From: an uncultured Chloroflexota bacterium | GTDB taxonomy: Bacteria; Chloroflexota; Anaerolineae; Aggregatilineales; Phototrophicaceae | Reading direction: 5' to 3' | Length of the DNA stretch: 5,601 bases | Assembly (NCBI GenBank): GCA_937988705.1 | Contig: CALKIA010000159.1 | Location: 1-5,601, forward strand | Shown: positions 5,513-5,601 of the stretch, piece after piece | Numbering within the stretch: the first letter of the stretch is position 1 | How the letters are laid out: every line of letters begins with the position of its first letter | Notes under the pieces: model-generated | The model's database searches: none | What the model was told of the DNA's origin: nothing | Seen by the model: the letters and a program-made list of their open reading frames with translations, nothing else | Position numbers and translations under genes: made by a program

Positions 5513-5601
5513 ATGGCAACCATCCAACTGCAAAACGTAGAGAAAAAATTCGGCGAGAGCTACGCCGTCCGGCCGCTCAACATGACGATCAACAGCGGCG
5601 A
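5513..5601 (+). CDS. ABC transporter ATP-binding subunit (MalK/UgpC type), first 29 codons only
   Basis: Only the start of the gene is present, cut by the right edge. It opens MATIQLQNVEKKFGESYAV and continues RPLNMTINSG, the standard first two strands of a MalK/UgpC/MsmK-type ATPase; F13 lies where the adenine-stacking aromatic of the A-loop sits (Trp13 in E. coli MalK). The Walker A motif would start just beyond the edge. AAGGG (5503-5507) lies five bases before the ATG, and a single base separates it from the preceding permease stop. It would power the import complex encoded upstream. Whether it has the C-terminal regulatory domain of MalK cannot be seen. Confidence 0.9.
   Translation, partial: MATIQLQNVEKKFGESYAVRPLNMTINSG

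Noticed and set aside
4474..5523. Long open frame (349 codons) on the minus strand across the whole second permease
   Set aside because: Its composition is His, Arg, Gln and Asp rich, as expected opposite a hydrophobic membrane protein in GC-rich DNA. The plus-strand frame has clear permease motifs.
1..5601. CRISPR array, insertion sequence, tRNA or rRNA
   Set aside because: No regularly spaced repeats, transposase frame, terminal inverted repeats or RNA-gene signatures were seen on either strand.

Overview
The window reads as part of a bacterial carbohydrate-uptake locus: two divergent transcription units separated by an AT-rich control region of about 440 bases. The coding DNA is GC-rich with strong third-position bias, which produces long antisense open frames over most genes. 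The organism cannot be fixed from this sequence. The gene style (GTG starts, a binding protein with a Sec signal ending in VSVSAQ, a MalK/UgpC-type importer split into separate binding-protein, permease, permease and ATPase genes) would suit a Chloroflexota (Anaerolineae-like) bacterium; that is a guess at about 40% confidence.

Left arm, minus strand (1-1517, continuing past the left edge): a sugar isomerase/epimerase TIM-barrel enzyme of the D-tagatose/D-psicose 3-epimerase type is followed, six bases after its stop codon, by the first 208 codons of a Tm-1-like ATP-binding (UPF0261) protein. The second gene starts at 626 and is cut by the window edge.

Centre (1518-1958): no gene. On the minus strand it holds a well-formed sigma70-type promoter for the left arm. 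On the plus strand it holds weaker promoter candidates, two LacI/CcpA-like operator matches, and a long T-rich leader before the transporter operon.

Right arm, plus strand (1959-5601, continuing past the right edge): extracellular solute-binding protein (439 aa), a perfect intercistronic hairpin, a MalF-type permease (377 aa), a MalG-type permease (331 aa), and the first 29 codons of the ATPase. The last three genes are packed with gaps of 5 bases or less. The inferred division of labour is that the binding protein captures a sugar, sugar acid or polyol outside the cell, the permease pair with the ATPase imports it, and the divergent enzymes act on it or a related metabolite. The substrate cannot be named from sequence.

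I did not find a wholly new system. The most unusual points are the enlarged permeases. The MalF-type subunit carries an extra, probably two-helix insert between core helices 3 and 4, and this insert partly repeats the preceding helix. The MalG-type subunit carries a charged, helix-like enlargement of its first external loop. The binding protein also lacks a lipobox cysteine.
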